Part shown: positions 1 to 10,588 of the stretch, in pieces | Layout: each line of letters opens with the position of its first letter | Numbering within the stretch: position 1 is the stretch's first letter | Source of the DNA: Ramicandelaber brevisporus | Lineage: Eukaryota > Kickxellomycota > Ramicandelaberales > Ramicandelaberaceae | Direction: 5' to 3' | DNA: 15,506 nt | NCBI GenBank assembly: GCA_025201865.1 | Contig: MU602846.1 | Span: 16,433 to 31,938, forward strand | Position numbers and translations under genes: made by a program | Notes under the pieces: model-generated | Told to the model about the DNA's origin: nothing | What the model saw: only the letters and a program-made list of their open reading frames with translations | The model's database searches: none

Positions 1-154
1 ATTCGTTTCCTGGGCCAAATTGCGGCAGACTGACTACAACGAACAAGCAGAAGTTGACTTTCCACAACAAAGTGTCTACTCATCTATGAACTATAAATTA
101 TACACAAATTACTATTCTTTCTATATTAAAAACATTGTACTAATACTAAATGGT
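1..154. other. 3' flank of UTP20; possible tail of a convergent gene
   Basis: This is the AT-rich region downstream of the UTP20 stop. In plus-strand frame 1 the window opens with ten codons (IRFLGQIAAD) followed by TGA at 31-33, which could be the end of a convergent neighbour. A second frame is open from base 2 to 217 but starts with no ATG and runs into the UTP20 3' end. Ten residues are too few to identify anything, so the partial gene is only a possibility. Confidence 0.2.
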
Positions 155-159
155 TTATT
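154..159 (-). promoter_or_regulatory. AATAAA overlapping the UTP20 stop codon
   Basis: On the minus strand the last codon, the stop and the next base read AAA TAA A, so a canonical AATAAA hexamer contains the TAA. It could help position the UTP20 poly(A) site, with cleavage in the AT-rich DNA below 154. Fungal poly(A) signals are loose, so this is only a candidate. Confidence 0.3.
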
Positions 160-3100
160 TTCTAAACTTCTTCTTTTCTCTTTCAGCACTGGATGTCGTG
201 GAGAATCTCTTTCTTGATTGGTCAAATCTGGCATTCTTCTTCTGCTTCCTCTTCATTTCATTCTTTTGAATCTTTCGTCTTGCTGCTTGCTCCGAATCCA
301 CCATTGCCATAAACTTGCGCTTGGCGCGTCGTTCGTTCTTGGTGTCTTCAATCCTTTTACGCACAAGATTGTAGGCATTGAAGAAGTGGGTTGCACCAGA
401 GTGTTGCTGGATAATGTCAGATACTTCTTGGGCGAGTTGCTTGAGTTCTTCGACGGCAGATGTGGAAATGTCGGAGACAGAATGGAGAGTGCGGTAAATT
501 GGATCGATGAGAACTGGCAAGATTGCATCCAACAGACTGTCGTTGATAGCGAGAGAATCATCAGACTCGACACTGTCTTCGCTGCCCGAAGCAGCAGCGG
601 CGGCGGCGGCAGAAGTTGGAATGGCGAGAGTCATGGCAGCAAACCAGCGGAAGCAGTGAATACGCTTGTTGTTAGACTTGGAGCGAATCAACTCTGTACG
701 AGCCACAGATGCAACCTGGCGGTACAAACGGACAAGTGGAGCAATAGCTTTAGAACTACCAGCAGCCTGAGCATCATCTTCTTGGTCTTCTTGGTCTTCT
801 TGATTCTCATCCTCAGCACCAGATTCAGCCTCACCATCAGAGTTATTGTCGCTGTTGTCACCATCCTCTTCGGCATCTTCTTGGGAAACTGCGAGCTTGG
901 CCAATGAAACCGGCAGCATGCACTTGCCAATGAACAGCAGATTACGCACAAGCTGCGTGCCTAGCTCGTCGCTGACAATACGACCACCCAGCTGGACATA
1001 CAGCTTCGACGAAATGTACGACAGCATTGTCAAGTCAAGCTTTTGCAGCGGCTGATCCATGGATGCCACCTCCTCATATTCAGTATCAGACTCTTCGTCG
1101 ATCTGCTCAGCAAACGCCTCGGCTAGCTGATTGCCAACAACGTCGGAATTGTGCTTGGCAAACAGGATACCCAGTAGACGGCAGGTGCTCAGTCGAACCC
1201 ATTCGTACGGATGTGGCAGCATCTCAATCACCAAACGCCACACCAATCCAGCCAACTCACGCTGCGCCGTGTAAGCGCCATTTGAGTCAGATGAAGTCAA
1301 TGTCAGGTCGCCAAACTGGTTAATCAATTTGCCAAATGTCTGCAGCGCAAAGTAGCCAAGCTCCCAATCACTAACATCAACATCATCAGTCGATGCCACG
1401 GGGCCACTGTCGGCAAAGAAGGCAACCGCAGTGGTTGGCTGTGAGAGCTGAGCCAGTTTGCGCTGCTCAGCATCCTTCCAATCGTCGTAGGATATACGCA
1501 AAGCAGAGTGGATACGCTCAAGCAGAGCCGGAACTTGACGGCGGAACTGATCACCCAAAGACTCGACAACAAGGCCATAAATCTGCATGGCTGCACGACG
1601 CATTGTAAGCTTCTTCTTCATTGCCGCTGGCGATACTGTTGCAGCTGGCTTCTTCTGCTGCTTTGACTTCTGCTTCTGCTTCTGCTTTTGCTGGTTCTTC
1701 TTGTTATTAGACTTTTGTTGCTCGCCATCCTCATCCGCCTCATCCGCCTCATCGCCATTGTCATTGTCATTAGGATTGGTGGCTGCAGTAACAGATGGAC
1801 TATCAAACCAAGCCTCCAGCATTGTAAATGTGGCTTCCAATTTGGCTGATTGCATTTTGCTGACCAGCAATTTGATTAATGTTGCAGTCATTTCTCTGCA
1901 TTTCTTACTCTCATCATTAATCAGACTCAGGACCAAGCCCATAAACACCAAATCCACAAACTGTGCCAGCACATCCTCGCTGAACTTTGTAATAATCAAA
2001 TGCAGCATTTCCATTGCACTTTGTCTTCCACTCTCATGAACATACTCAAGCTGTTTGACCACAAACAAAATCTGGTTCTTCAGTCTCTGCTCACTTTGAG
2101 GATAGTCCATCAGGAACTGGAAATAGAGCTGGCGACAAGTGGAGCGAACTCCAACATCCTGAGAAGTGATCATGAGCTGGGAAATACTGGTCATCAAGTC
2201 GTACAATTGCTCAGACATGAAGCGGCGAGTCAAAATGGACTTGACCAGAGCAAACATGGTGAACTGGCGCTCTGGTTCTTCGAGATTTACTCGAGCCAAA
2301 TTGATGAGGAATTCGAGCTGCGAAGAAGAGACGTCGACTTGGAGGTCAGAGTTACGAAGAATCGTGTTCAGGAGAGCAACGCAGCTTTGAACAAGCTCAC
2401 CGCGCTCACTCATGTCTGTACCAGTCGCGCTGCTGCCAGAGCCGCTCGTGCCAGAGAATGCACGCAGATGCTGCAAGACACGATGGAGCAGACCAGGAAT
2501 GGCACGGGCAATAGCAGGCAATGGCCAGCGACACAGCATCGTAAAGATGGAGATTGCACTGGCAACAAGATTCTGATGCGGCAGATACAGAGCCTCGGCA
2601 ACCTCGGCAACCACAGGGTCGACTAGTGCAATGTGAGACTCATCGCTGCGAACAAGACGGTTCTGCTTAAGTGACATTTGCAGCAGGCCGAGTGCAAACG
2701 CAGTGAAACGATAGGCATTCTGCGGGAAGTAATCCTGTCTGCCCAACACATCTGAGCGCTTCATCATAACAGTGTGTTTGGCATCATTGGCTCTACGTGC
2801 AGCCTCCAGACGGCTCTTGGCCAGGCTGTTTGCTGCAGCGGACTGCTTCTTGCCAGTGTTTTGCGAGATGCGCACACTTTGGACGAGAATATCCTTGCAC
2901 AGCGACATGGTGCCAGCGTTGGTAAAGTCGGCAGCTGCCATCACACCATACTGGACCTGGGACAGAACCTTGTCGACCTTCTTTGTGGTCCTGGGCGACT
3001 CGGTCTCAGTCAAGATTTCGCGCAGAGGAAGCAGCAGCGTACCAAGACTTGGAACTGGAGTGACACGAGCCAGGAGACCAAATGCATCGTAGCCCTTCTT

Positions 3101-6100
3101 GGCCTTGGATTCCTTCATCTTGCCAACCCAATCAGCTGACTCCTTCTCACTGCCAATGGCACCAAAGATGTCTTGGATGAACAGCTCAACGAGGTCTGGT
3201 AGGCAGTAGTCAAGGTCACCAGTGTGACACATGTGCTCAACAGTGGCAGTTAATCCGGCAGTAGCAGTGGCAGCAGCAGTGGCAGCAGTGACAGGAGTGG
3301 CTTCACGCTCACCATCAACAGCATCCTCATCCTCTTCTTCTTCGTCATCAACCTCGTCCATGGCTTCATTATCGTTGGCAGAAGCACTATCCGCGGTAGA
3401 GCCAGAGCCCTTGCTGGTGTTCTTTGTGTCAATGATGCTGACTAGCAAAGTGTAGGCGCTGTAGCCAAGCACGTGCAGCTGATAGCCCTGCGTCAGTGCT
3501 GACTGCATCTCCTTCACAATAAACTGCACATATGCAGGTCCCAAGTGCTTGGCAATCTTGACCAGTGTATCTCTAGTGGCTGAACGCACATCAATTCGAC
3601 GACTGCGCAAAATGTTACACAACAGAGTCAGCACACCAGGCAGTTGGAGACGCAGCGTTTCGGTGGTCAATGCACGCAGCAATTTGACGAGTGAGAAGCC
3701 AATTGGGATGCGAACTGCAATTGTAGTGTCATCGTTGTTGATTGTGTTGAGACCGGAGCTGAGTATCTTCTTGAGATCAGGCACAATCACTGAGATGATA
3801 GTGTTGACAATGCGCTCGGCTTGAGCAACACCAGAGTCAGCAGCAATATTGGCAGCAGAAGCGGCAGAAGCAACAGCGCGTTCAACTTCATTGGTGTCAT
3901 CATCGCCATCATTCTCAGCATCTTCAGTTGTATCTTCAGCAATAGAGGCAGCAGTACCAGTTGTGGCAGAAGTGACATCAAAGCTGAAATTATCCAGAAT
4001 AGAAATGACCAGTTTGACCATCAGCCGCTCAAGTTCAGGCTTCTTATCAACCATCTTGATGAATCCACGCAGCGTTGACAAATATCGAGCCCACGGAACA
4101 CTCCTGCACAACACACCAATAGTAGCAACTGCCTCATTGGCTGGATCTTGCTTTGCGCCACTCACATCATCCAAAGTCTCAAACACAAAGTGCGTGAGCA
4201 GCGGAATAAAGAAGTTAAGAATGGACTTTGACCGAATTGACAACATCATATTCATACCTTTAGCAGTAACATTGGAGTTGCCATCGGTAGAGCCAGAGTC
4301 AGAAGAAGCGAGAGTTGATGCTGATAATGATTTGAGAAGGAGGTCACGGAATCGACGCATGGCTCTCGACCGACGATGAATCTGAAGATGCAAAATATTG
4401 GAGAAGAAGCTAGTCTCAGAAATCACAGTGTTGTTCGATGGATCAGAACCGAGCAATGGCACGAGCTCAGCAATACGAGCATCAACGTGAGGGCACGTCT
4501 TGACGATGTAGCCATACAGCTGCACAAACTCACTGCGCACAGTGGAGGTGCGATTCTTGGCAGCATGCTCAATGGCAGCAATAACAAGATTCATCAACAA
4601 ATCAACCAGCTGCTTGACTACATCGTCACCACCACTGGGCTGGGCAGAAGTGGTATGAGCAACACGCTCAGCAAAGCGATTCATGGAGGCACTGGCAACA
4701 CGCTGCAATGCCATCTCATCAGAGTCACTCATGAAGAACACAAAGTTGTGCAGCAGAGGAAGCCACTCAATTGGAGAAAGAGTCTGCCATTCAGAATCAA
4801 TAATCACAGAGAACATCTTGAGACGACGGTCGTAATCAGGCTCGCTGATTCTAGCAACCGAGTACGAGTTGAGTTCAGATACCAGGTGAGCAACGTGCTT
4901 AATCGATGCAGAATCAACCTGGACCAATGCAGTCAAACTGTTGACGAGAGCTTGGCGAGCAGGAGCTGAGGCTAGCTGTGCAAACAAACGAGAGATGATT
5001 CCATAGTACTCGGTGAAGAGCGCACTTCCAGCAGACAAGACTGGTTGCTGCTGCTGCTGCTGCTGCTGCTGCAATGATTGCTTGGAAGAACCAAGCGACA
5101 TCAACAATGGAACGAAGCCGGTGAAAATCTCCAGAATGTGGGCCTTGGTCTGTTCAGGCACTGTGCGAGTTGGTTTGCGAGTCAGTGGCAGTAACAGAGC
5201 CAAGAGACGATGGGCCAAAGATGCATCAGTCACATGCTCGGCAATAGCGGACAGAATCCTGATAGTACGGCGAAGCAGCTGGTCAGCCATGTGCTGCAGA
5301 GTATGCGCCTTGAGAGTGTTTGACACAGCCGATGCAAACATTGCTGGAATGCGGCGCAGCAATGCATCAAAACCAGACAGAATCGGAGAGATGTTGGTCT
5401 TCAAGATTGTATCACAAACTGGAGCAGCATCAGCCATCAGGCGGTCGCCAGTATCAGCATCAACAGTCTGCAGCATCAAATCGGCATCAGGGTTTCCATG
5501 GTTGACAATGTTCTCGGTAATTGCAACAGCTTCAATTGCAACAGTGTGGCGCAGCTGTGGAGCAGACAGACAGCCAACAATGCCAGAGAGGATACGAGAG
5601 TCAAACTCATGCAGGAAGGACAGATAAGCTGGACGAGCCGACCATACTGCAAACAGCTCCATGAGAGCAGATGGTGCTTGAGTGTTTTCGACAGAGAAAC
5701 GAGCAAGACGAGGACTGATGGCAACCTCGAAGATGCGAGGGAGAAGGTCGCGGAAGTTGTAGCTGACTGGGATGCGGAACAAGGCACAGATTTGGCGAAC
5801 AATCAGCTGGCGAACTTGCTTGGCTTGAGCGAGTGACATGGACAGAGCAGACGATGCAGTCAACGGAGCCTCTACATCTTCTTCATTTTCATCTTCTTCC
5901 TGCTCTTCTTCATTGTTATCATTACCAGCATCTTCAGAAGTGGCAGCCTCTCCAGACTCGGGTTTCTCATCATCAACTTCATCATTATCATCCTCCTCCT
6001 CAACATCATCATCATTATCAGCAGAGTCTACATCCATAGTTTCATCAAGTACCTTTTGCGCACCAACATGTAAACTCAGTAACACATTTAGGAGTTCGCC

Positions 6101-9100
6101 CATAAATGGCTGTGAATGTTTGCCAAACTGCTTAATCAAATCCGCCAAATAGTTGAAGAAACCCAACTGATGTCTGGCACTAGGCATATCTCCATCAGCC
6201 ATCTTTCTAACAACCAACTCATGTCCATCCTCAGCTGATAAATTATCACGCAAATGTCTAAATGGCGCCAGCATAATATCAACAAATACACGAAGCTCAT
6301 CGGCAGGCAAATTGGAGAGCTTCGCCAAAATGGCAATGCGACGAACACCGCTGATGCTAGCTCCAGAGCGACGCGTTTTGCGTCCACTGCTGCCTGCACC
6401 TACATTGCCAGCCTTGCCAATAGAACGTCCATATAGCAGACGAAGCATAACACTCATTAAACCAGATCGATGCTCAGAATGCACAGTTGGAGCTTCGGCT
6501 TCTTCAATCGAGGCAGATGGCTTGATATTGTAAGCATCGGTGTCGGATTTATCAGCAGATGACGTGGCATCAACAACAAACGTAGTAAGTTCATCTCTGA
6601 AGCGCTTTTCATCCAATAATGCACGCAGATGCTCGGCATAGGTTGTAATGCTCTTGTCCTTCCATGTCAATATACACTCCAGTGCCAACAACTGAATTCT
6701 AGAATCTGGCTTAGTCAACAACTCCATATAGTACTCGTACAGCTGCTGAGAATGGGCTGCACATGCACCTTGAGTTGGACTCTTGAATTTACCCATCAAC
6801 GTCAATGCAAGTGTTAGCCGCTTAGGTGCCGGCAGAGTGCGAACATCAGGATCGGATGGTGCTTGGCGGTGCACAAATGCAACTGGAACGAATCCACGAG
6901 ACTGATCATGAACACGAGCAGGATCGGTAAAGTCAAATAGCAGTGGAACCAAGGCAGATGCATTCTGCTCAGCAACATGCGGGCATTCAATCATAGCTCT
7001 CATCAACTGTTCGTAGATTGTGGCATAGTCAAGACGCAGGTTGACTTGAGCCAATGAAGCAGAGTAGTCAGCATCCAGGAGAGAACCGCTGAGAGTGTGA
7101 CGAGCAATAAACAGTAACCGAGCATGGCCGGCCAGAGAGAGTGCCTCGTCATCGCCAGCATTGATATCGACATTGTCTTCATCATCAGAATCACCATCAA
7201 CCGTGGAGATTGGAGCAAGACCACCGTCAAGACGGCGCAGCGAAGACTCAATGATACGAGAAGTTCTCAATGCAAACTTGCAATCAACAACCAATCCATC
7301 GAGGAAAGGCGATGGCTTTGGTACAGTCTCACGATGGAATGCATCGAGCTCGTCATGCATCCAGTTACGAACAGCCGCAGATATCATCAAAGGCTGAACA
7401 GTGCCAGAAGAGGATGCATCAGCAGGTTCATATCGCAGCAATTCACGATGGATCAACCGCCATACAACCTTTGGATGGGACTCAGCAACCACCTTGAGAG
7501 CTGCAATAGACTCTTGCCAAATCGGCTGCATGTTGATACTAAAGAATGCAATGCACAAGCGAGGCAGGATCTCAATGTACTCACCAGGAATGCGGCGAGC
7601 AGCAGCAAGGGTGGAGAGCGAGCGAAGTGCCATCAGCTTGTCGCGATAGGTGGTGATTGTGGCTTGAGTGCGCTCGGCTGTTAGCGCGTACTCAATGATG
7701 TGATTGGCAAGCGACACAGTGGAGGCAGATTCATTCTTGATAGTAACGGCTGTGGCAGACTTTGACTTCTTGGCAGATTTCTTCTCTTCCTGATTTGAAC
7801 CAGGCTCAGACGACTTGAGTGGAAGCTGATCATAGTGAGACAGAAGCTCCAAAGTAGCCAGACGCAGCGATGCATCAACAGAGCTGACGTTGGGGACAAG
7901 AATGGGCAGAATTGCAACAACAGCCTTGGATGAGAAGAGCTCAGCGACATCTTCGTCACCACTGCTGCCGAATGTAGGACGCAGCAAACCGGCGAGTGTA
8001 GCAGAAGCAGACACAATAGATGGGCAGTTGGGATGAGCAATGATAAGCTTGGACACCGTAGACTTCCACAGCTCGGCCAGAATCGATGTAGTCTTGGATC
8101 CAGACCTCTGAATGACATCAATAAGCGTCGAGATAGTTTGACCAATAACAGACACTGGAACAGCATCGCTTTGCTGCTGCTGTTGCTGTTGCTGTTGAAG
8201 CTGTTGAAGCTGAGTGAGCAGAGTTTGGAGAGAATCAATAAATGCAGAGCTGCGGGGACCAACAAACACACCACGAACACAAATGAGAGCAAGACTGAGA
8301 CGCTCGATTGGTGATAGTGAGCGCTGGGTAGAATCCACATCAGTGGAGAAGGCAGAAGAGTTGTCCGACGACCACTCTACTGGGGCAGACAAGACACTGA
8401 GCAAATGTGAAATGAATCCACCAGAGACAGCATCTGACGAACCTGATTCTTGTTGCTGTTGTTGTTGCTGTTTCTGGCCAGTGGATTTGCGCTTTGACTT
8501 GGATGACTTGCTAGAAGCAGTGGAGGAAGAGGATGCAGCCGGACCAGGGAACCGGATGAGACCGTCAGCGCCGACAGTTGATGACACAAACATTTCCGAG
8601 GATTTACTACCACCATGAGTCAATGCACTTGGAGACACCACGCCAGATTCAATAACATGTGCCCAGAACACCAGCAATTTATCACCAGTGTTGGATGCCG
8701 CTGCGGGAGATGAAGAAGAGAGTGCATTATCGGAGACACGTGCAAGAAGAGGCAGCAGGAACTGAGCGCTGTATTGCCACTTCAATCTCAGTAAACTCAA
8801 CCCGAGTGCAATGAAGCAAGCTGGATCCTCACGCTCAGCCAGTGTTTCAAGCAATAGTCGACCAGATTTCAACAGCTGCTCCAAAGTGCATTTGTGGAGC
8901 GTGCTGACTGCGAGACCAGTGCGCTGACGCATAAACTCTGTCCACAATGATGCAGTGACTGAAGGCGGCTGATTTGATCCATTATTGACGCCATCGCCAT
9001 TGCTACTGTTGATAGTATCATTGTTATAAAGAGAGAGTGCACTCTGAACAACTGGAGCCAAGTCAGGCACTCGACGGCCTTCACGCAGAGCAACAGATGT

Positions 9101-10414
9101 GCGCAGCAGTGAAATCAATCGAGTCAATGTCCGCATATTCTGAGGGGCTGAGTCAATAGTCTTGCTGAATGCATCCAAGATTGCAGTGTAGATGGGACTT
9201 GAATGTTCACGATCAACATGGTGCAGAATCAAGTTTGTAACAATAATAACCAGTCTTGTAGAATGTCCATAAATTTCATTATCATCACTATCACTGTCAT
9301 CATCATCATTGTTGTTGTTGTTGTTGTTGTTATTTGTAATGAATTTATCGAGTACAGAGCTATAAATTACACCAGCTCGTGAATGCAATTGACCCTCAAC
9401 ACCTTTGATGGCCTCGTAAATCAACATTGCACAGCCCTCAGCAAATGATCGTCTATTCTTTACAACAACTGCCGACTCTGCCGAAGTTTGATGTAACAAA
9501 TTGTACATTGCCTCTACAAATTCCTTCAATTTACCATCTCTAGCTCTTCTAACCAGCAGTGCGAGTGTCTGAGCTGCAAACTTGCGAATGTGCGAGCGCT
9601 GATTCTGAGCACCGAGCAAAGGTGCAAACAAACTCAATGTCGAATCCATGTTGGAAACGAGAGCAGAGCCAAGTGACTTTGTGAGACTGCCCAAGCAATC
9701 AAATGCCAATGCAACAACTGAAGAGTCTGAGAGCTTCACGAGTGGGCAGACAGCATTGAATAGCCGCTGGTAGTCATCGGCCAAATCGGACTCGAGATCC
9801 TGAGCCAAAGCAACAATCAAGCCAAGAATTGGCTCCAAACCCTGAATAAAGGCAGTCAATGTGATTGTCGGCACATCAATCACAGTCTCATTACCATCTT
9901 CAGTAGAGTCAATGTCCATCGCATCATTATCATCATTAGTATCACCACCATTGTCGCCATCAGACTTGTGCTGTTTCTGCCGCGGTTGCTGCTGCTGCTG
10001 CTGTTGAGTTTGCTGCTGTTTGTGTGAATCACTGGATGGCACTTGCAAATGCGCAATAATGATATCAACGATCTTGCTTCTATTAACCGAGATGAGCGTC
10101 AGATTATAGCACAATGGATGAACAGCTCGAGCCATGCTTGCAAACAATGCTGTTGCATTCTTTTCACGCCATCTCATCAATGTTTCGCGGAAATATGTAT
10201 TCTCCAAATCAGCCATCGTCGCGTCTTCATCTCCAGCCGATCCAAATAACGCCGATGCTGCTGGAGCCGTAGAGAGTAGATTGTCTGCAGCGTAAGCATG
10301 GTTGGCATGAAAAAGCTTTTGGCCGACTTTAAAGTTGAGTGACTTGATGCGTTCCTGTTCGGACTGGAAGCGATGCGTATTGGCACCGCCCGTAGTGTTC
10401 AGCTTGCGAGACAT
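155..10414 (-). CDS. UTP20: UTP20 (DRIM), small-subunit processome HEAT-repeat protein
   Basis: UTP20 is a very large HEAT-repeat scaffold of the nucleolar small-subunit (U3) processome, needed for 18S rRNA maturation. The start is ATG at 10414; the only codons upstream are GTG and TAC, then CTG, TTC and an in-frame TGA at 10427-10429. The product is 3419 aa in one exon. Conserved blocks include an N-terminal HEAT region (about 190-330), the segment near 960-1000 with PIWQESIAALKVVAESHPK, the DRIM block near 1220-1390 (QLLALECILTWKD, EHRSGLMSVMLRLLYGR), and a late block near 2730-2810 (SQDVGVRSTCRQLYFQFLMD, YVHESGRQSAMEML). The C-terminus is strongly basic (from about 3360), as expected for a nucleolar protein. 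Yeast and human homologues are about 2500-2800 aa. The excess here is mostly low-complexity inserts: Gln tracts near 131-144, 647-655, 736-748 and 1782-1790, Asn/Asp near 361-378, acidic tracts near 1459-1516, 2157-2174, 2347-2364 and 3181-3214, and Lys/Gln near 2879-2932. All HEAT-rich blocks stay in one frame, so the gene looks intact. Confidence 0.96.
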   Translation of the reverse strand: MSRKLNTTGGANTHRFQSEQERIKSLNFKVGQKLFHANHAYAADNLLSTAPAASALFGSAGDEDATMADLENTYFRETLMRWREKNATALFASMARAVHPLCYNLTLISVNRSKIVDIIIAHLQVPSSDSHKQQQTQQQQQQQPRQKQHKSDGDNGGDTNDDNDAMDIDSTEDGNETVIDVPTITLTAFIQGLEPILGLIVALAQDLESDLADDYQRLFNAVCPLVKLSDSSVVALAFDCLGSLTKSLGSALVSNMDSTLSLFAPLLGAQNQRSHIRKFAAQTLALLVRRARDGKLKEFVEAMYNLLHQTSAESAVVVKNRRSFAEGCAMLIYEAIKGVEGQLHSRAGVIYSSVLDKFITNNNNNNNNNDDDDSDSDDNEIYGHSTRLVIIVTNLILHHVDREHSSPIYTAILDAFSKTIDSAPQNMRTLTRLISLLRTSVALREGRRVPDLAPVVQSALSLYNNDTINSSNGDGVNNGSNQPPSVTASLWTEFMRQRTGLAVSTLHKCTLEQLLKSGRLLLETLAEREDPACFIALGLSLLRLKWQYSAQFLLPLLARVSDNALSSSSPAAASNTGDKLLVFWAHVIESGVVSPSALTHGGSKSSEMFVSSTVGADGLIRFPGPAASSSSTASSKSSKSKRKSTGQKQQQQQQQESGSSDAVSGGFISHLLSVLSAPVEWSSDNSSAFSTDVDSTQRSLSPIERLSLALICVRGVFVGPRSSAFIDSLQTLLTQLQQLQQQQQQQQQSDAVPVSVIGQTISTLIDVIQRSGSKTTSILAELWKSTVSKLIIAHPNCPSIVSASATLAGLLRPTFGSSGDEDVAELFSSKAVVAILPILVPNVSSVDASLRLATLELLSHYDQLPLKSSEPGSNQEEKKSAKKSKSATAVTIKNESASTVSLANHIIEYALTAERTQATITTYRDKLMALRSLSTLAAARRIPGEYIEILPRLCIAFFSINMQPIWQESIAALKVVAESHPKVVWRLIHRELLRYEPADASSSGTVQPLMISAAVRNWMHDELDAFHRETVPKPSPFLDGLVVDCKFALRTSRIIESSLRRLDGGLAPISTVDGDSDDEDNVDINAGDDEALSLAGHARLLFIARHTLSGSLLDADYSASLAQVNLRLDYATIYEQLMRAMIECPHVAEQNASALVPLLFDFTDPARVHDQSRGFVPVAFVHRQAPSDPDVRTLPAPKRLTLALTLMGKFKSPTQGACAAHSQQLYEYYMELLTKPDSRIQLLALECILTWKDKSITTYAEHLRALLDEKRFRDELTTFVVDATSSADKSDTDAYNIKPSASIEEAEAPTVHSEHRSGLMSVMLRLLYGRSIGKAGNVGAGSSGRKTRRSGASISGVRRIAILAKLSNLPADELRVFVDIMLAPFRHLRDNLSAEDGHELVVRKMADGDMPSARHQLGFFNYLADLIKQFGKHSQPFMGELLNVLLSLHVGAQKVLDETMDVDSADNDDDVEEEDDNDEVDDEKPESGEAATSEDAGNDNNEEEQEEDENEEDVEAPLTASSALSMSLAQAKQVRQLIVRQICALFRIPVSYNFRDLLPRIFEVAISPRLARFSVENTQAPSALMELFAVWSARPAYLSFLHEFDSRILSGIVGCLSAPQLRHTVAIEAVAITENIVNHGNPDADLMLQTVDADTGDRLMADAAPVCDTILKTNISPILSGFDALLRRIPAMFASAVSNTLKAHTLQHMADQLLRRTIRILSAIAEHVTDASLAHRLLALLLPLTRKPTRTVPEQTKAHILEIFTGFVPLLMSLGSSKQSLQQQQQQQQQPVLSAGSALFTEYYGIISRLFAQLASAPARQALVNSLTALVQVDSASIKHVAHLVSELNSYSVARISEPDYDRRLKMFSVIIDSEWQTLSPIEWLPLLHNFVFFMSDSDEMALQRVASASMNRFAERVAHTTSAQPSGGDDVVKQLVDLLMNLVIAAIEHAAKNRTSTVRSEFVQLYGYIVKTCPHVDARIAELVPLLGSDPSNNTVISETSFFSNILHLQIHRRSRAMRRFRDLLLKSLSASTLASSDSGSTDGNSNVTAKGMNMMLSIRSKSILNFFIPLLTHFVFETLDDVSGAKQDPANEAVATIGVLCRSVPWARYLSTLRGFIKMVDKKPELERLMVKLVISILDNFSFDVTSATTGTAASIAEDTTEDAENDGDDDTNEVERAVASAASAANIAADSGVAQAERIVNTIISVIVPDLKKILSSGLNTINNDDTTIAVRIPIGFSLVKLLRALTTETLRLQLPGVLTLLCNILRSRRIDVRSATRDTLVKIAKHLGPAYVQFIVKEMQSALTQGYQLHVLGYSAYTLLVSIIDTKNTSKGSGSTADSASANDNEAMDEVDDEEEEDEDAVDGEREATPVTAATAAATATAGLTATVEHMCHTGDLDYCLPDLVELFIQDIFGAIGSEKESADWVGKMKESKAKKGYDAFGLLARVTPVPSLGTLLLPLREILTETESPRTTKKVDKVLSQVQYGVMAAADFTNAGTMSLCKDILVQSVRISQNTGKKQSAAANSLAKSRLEAARRANDAKHTVMMKRSDVLGRQDYFPQNAYRFTAFALGLLQMSLKQNRLVRSDESHIALVDPVVAEVAEALYLPHQNLVASAISIFTMLCRWPLPAIARAIPGLLHRVLQHLRAFSGTSGSGSSATGTDMSERGELVQSCVALLNTILRNSDLQVDVSSSQLEFLINLARVNLEEPERQFTMFALVKSILTRRFMSEQLYDLMTSISQLMITSQDVGVRSTCRQLYFQFLMDYPQSEQRLKNQILFVVKQLEYVHESGRQSAMEMLHLIITKFSEDVLAQFVDLVFMGLVLSLINDESKKCREMTATLIKLLVSKMQSAKLEATFTMLEAWFDSPSVTAATNPNDNDNGDEADEADEDGEQQKSNNKKNQQKQKQKQKSKQQKKPAATVSPAAMKKKLTMRRAAMQIYGLVVESLGDQFRRQVPALLERIHSALRISYDDWKDAEQRKLAQLSQPTTAVAFFADSGPVASTDDVDVSDWELGYFALQTFGKLINQFGDLTLTSSDSNGAYTAQRELAGLVWRLVIEMLPHPYEWVRLSTCRLLGILFAKHNSDVVGNQLAEAFAEQIDEESDTEYEEVASMDQPLQKLDLTMLSYISSKLYVQLGGRIVSDELGTQLVRNLLFIGKCMLPVSLAKLAVSQEDAEEDGDNSDNNSDGEAESGAEDENQEDQEDQEDDAQAAGSSKAIAPLVRLYRQVASVARTELIRSKSNNKRIHCFRWFAAMTLAIPTSAAAAAAASGSEDSVESDDSLAINDSLLDAILPVLIDPIYRTLHSVSDISTSAVEELKQLAQEVSDIIQQHSGATHFFNAYNLVRKRIEDTKNERRAKRKFMAMVDSEQAARRKIQKNEMKRKQKKNARFDQSRKRFSTTSSAEREKKKFRK
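5045..5071 (-). repeat. CAG/CAA microsatellite coding nine Gln in UTP20
   Basis: Eight consecutive CTG units (CAG on the coding strand) plus one TTG encode nine glutamines at about residues 1782-1790 of UTP20. A nearly pure CAG run is expected to vary in length by slippage. Because it is in frame, length changes alter the protein by whole residues. Confidence 0.9.
9308..9334 (-). repeat. GTT/ATT microsatellite coding nine Asn in UTP20
   Basis: Seven GTT units flanked by two ATT units encode nine asparagines (residues 361-369), directly followed on the coding strand by an Asp/Ser-rich acidic stretch. The tract lies between HEAT-like segments and is probably a disordered loop. Confidence 0.9.
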
Positions 10415-10482
10415 GTACACCAGGAATCACTTTTTGTTCTTTACTTTACTTTACTTTCTTTTTTATGCAGATCAACAAGATG

Positions 10483-10496
10483 CAGTTCACGAACTG
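10483..10496. promoter_or_regulatory. Dyad with TTCnnGAA core, copy 1
   Basis: CAGTTCACGAACTG has perfect 6-bp inverted arms around a 2-bp centre. Its TTC-AC-GAA core matches two head-to-head units of the heat-shock element (nGAAn inverted repeats). A third correctly spaced unit is absent; the next TTC is shifted by two bases. It could equally be a site for another dimeric regulator, or a weak RNA hairpin. Confidence 0.35.
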
Positions 10497-10588
10497 TTTC
10501 AATTCTTTTTTTTTAATAACGGTGGACTTTTCGGTTGGATTTTGATTTTATTAACTTTACTTTCTTTTTTATGCAGATCAACAAGATG

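Noticed and set aside
218-907. 229-codon open frame on the plus strand
   Set aside because: It lies entirely opposite conserved UTP20 coding sequence and its hydrophobic runs are the complement of acidic tracts. No family features are visible.
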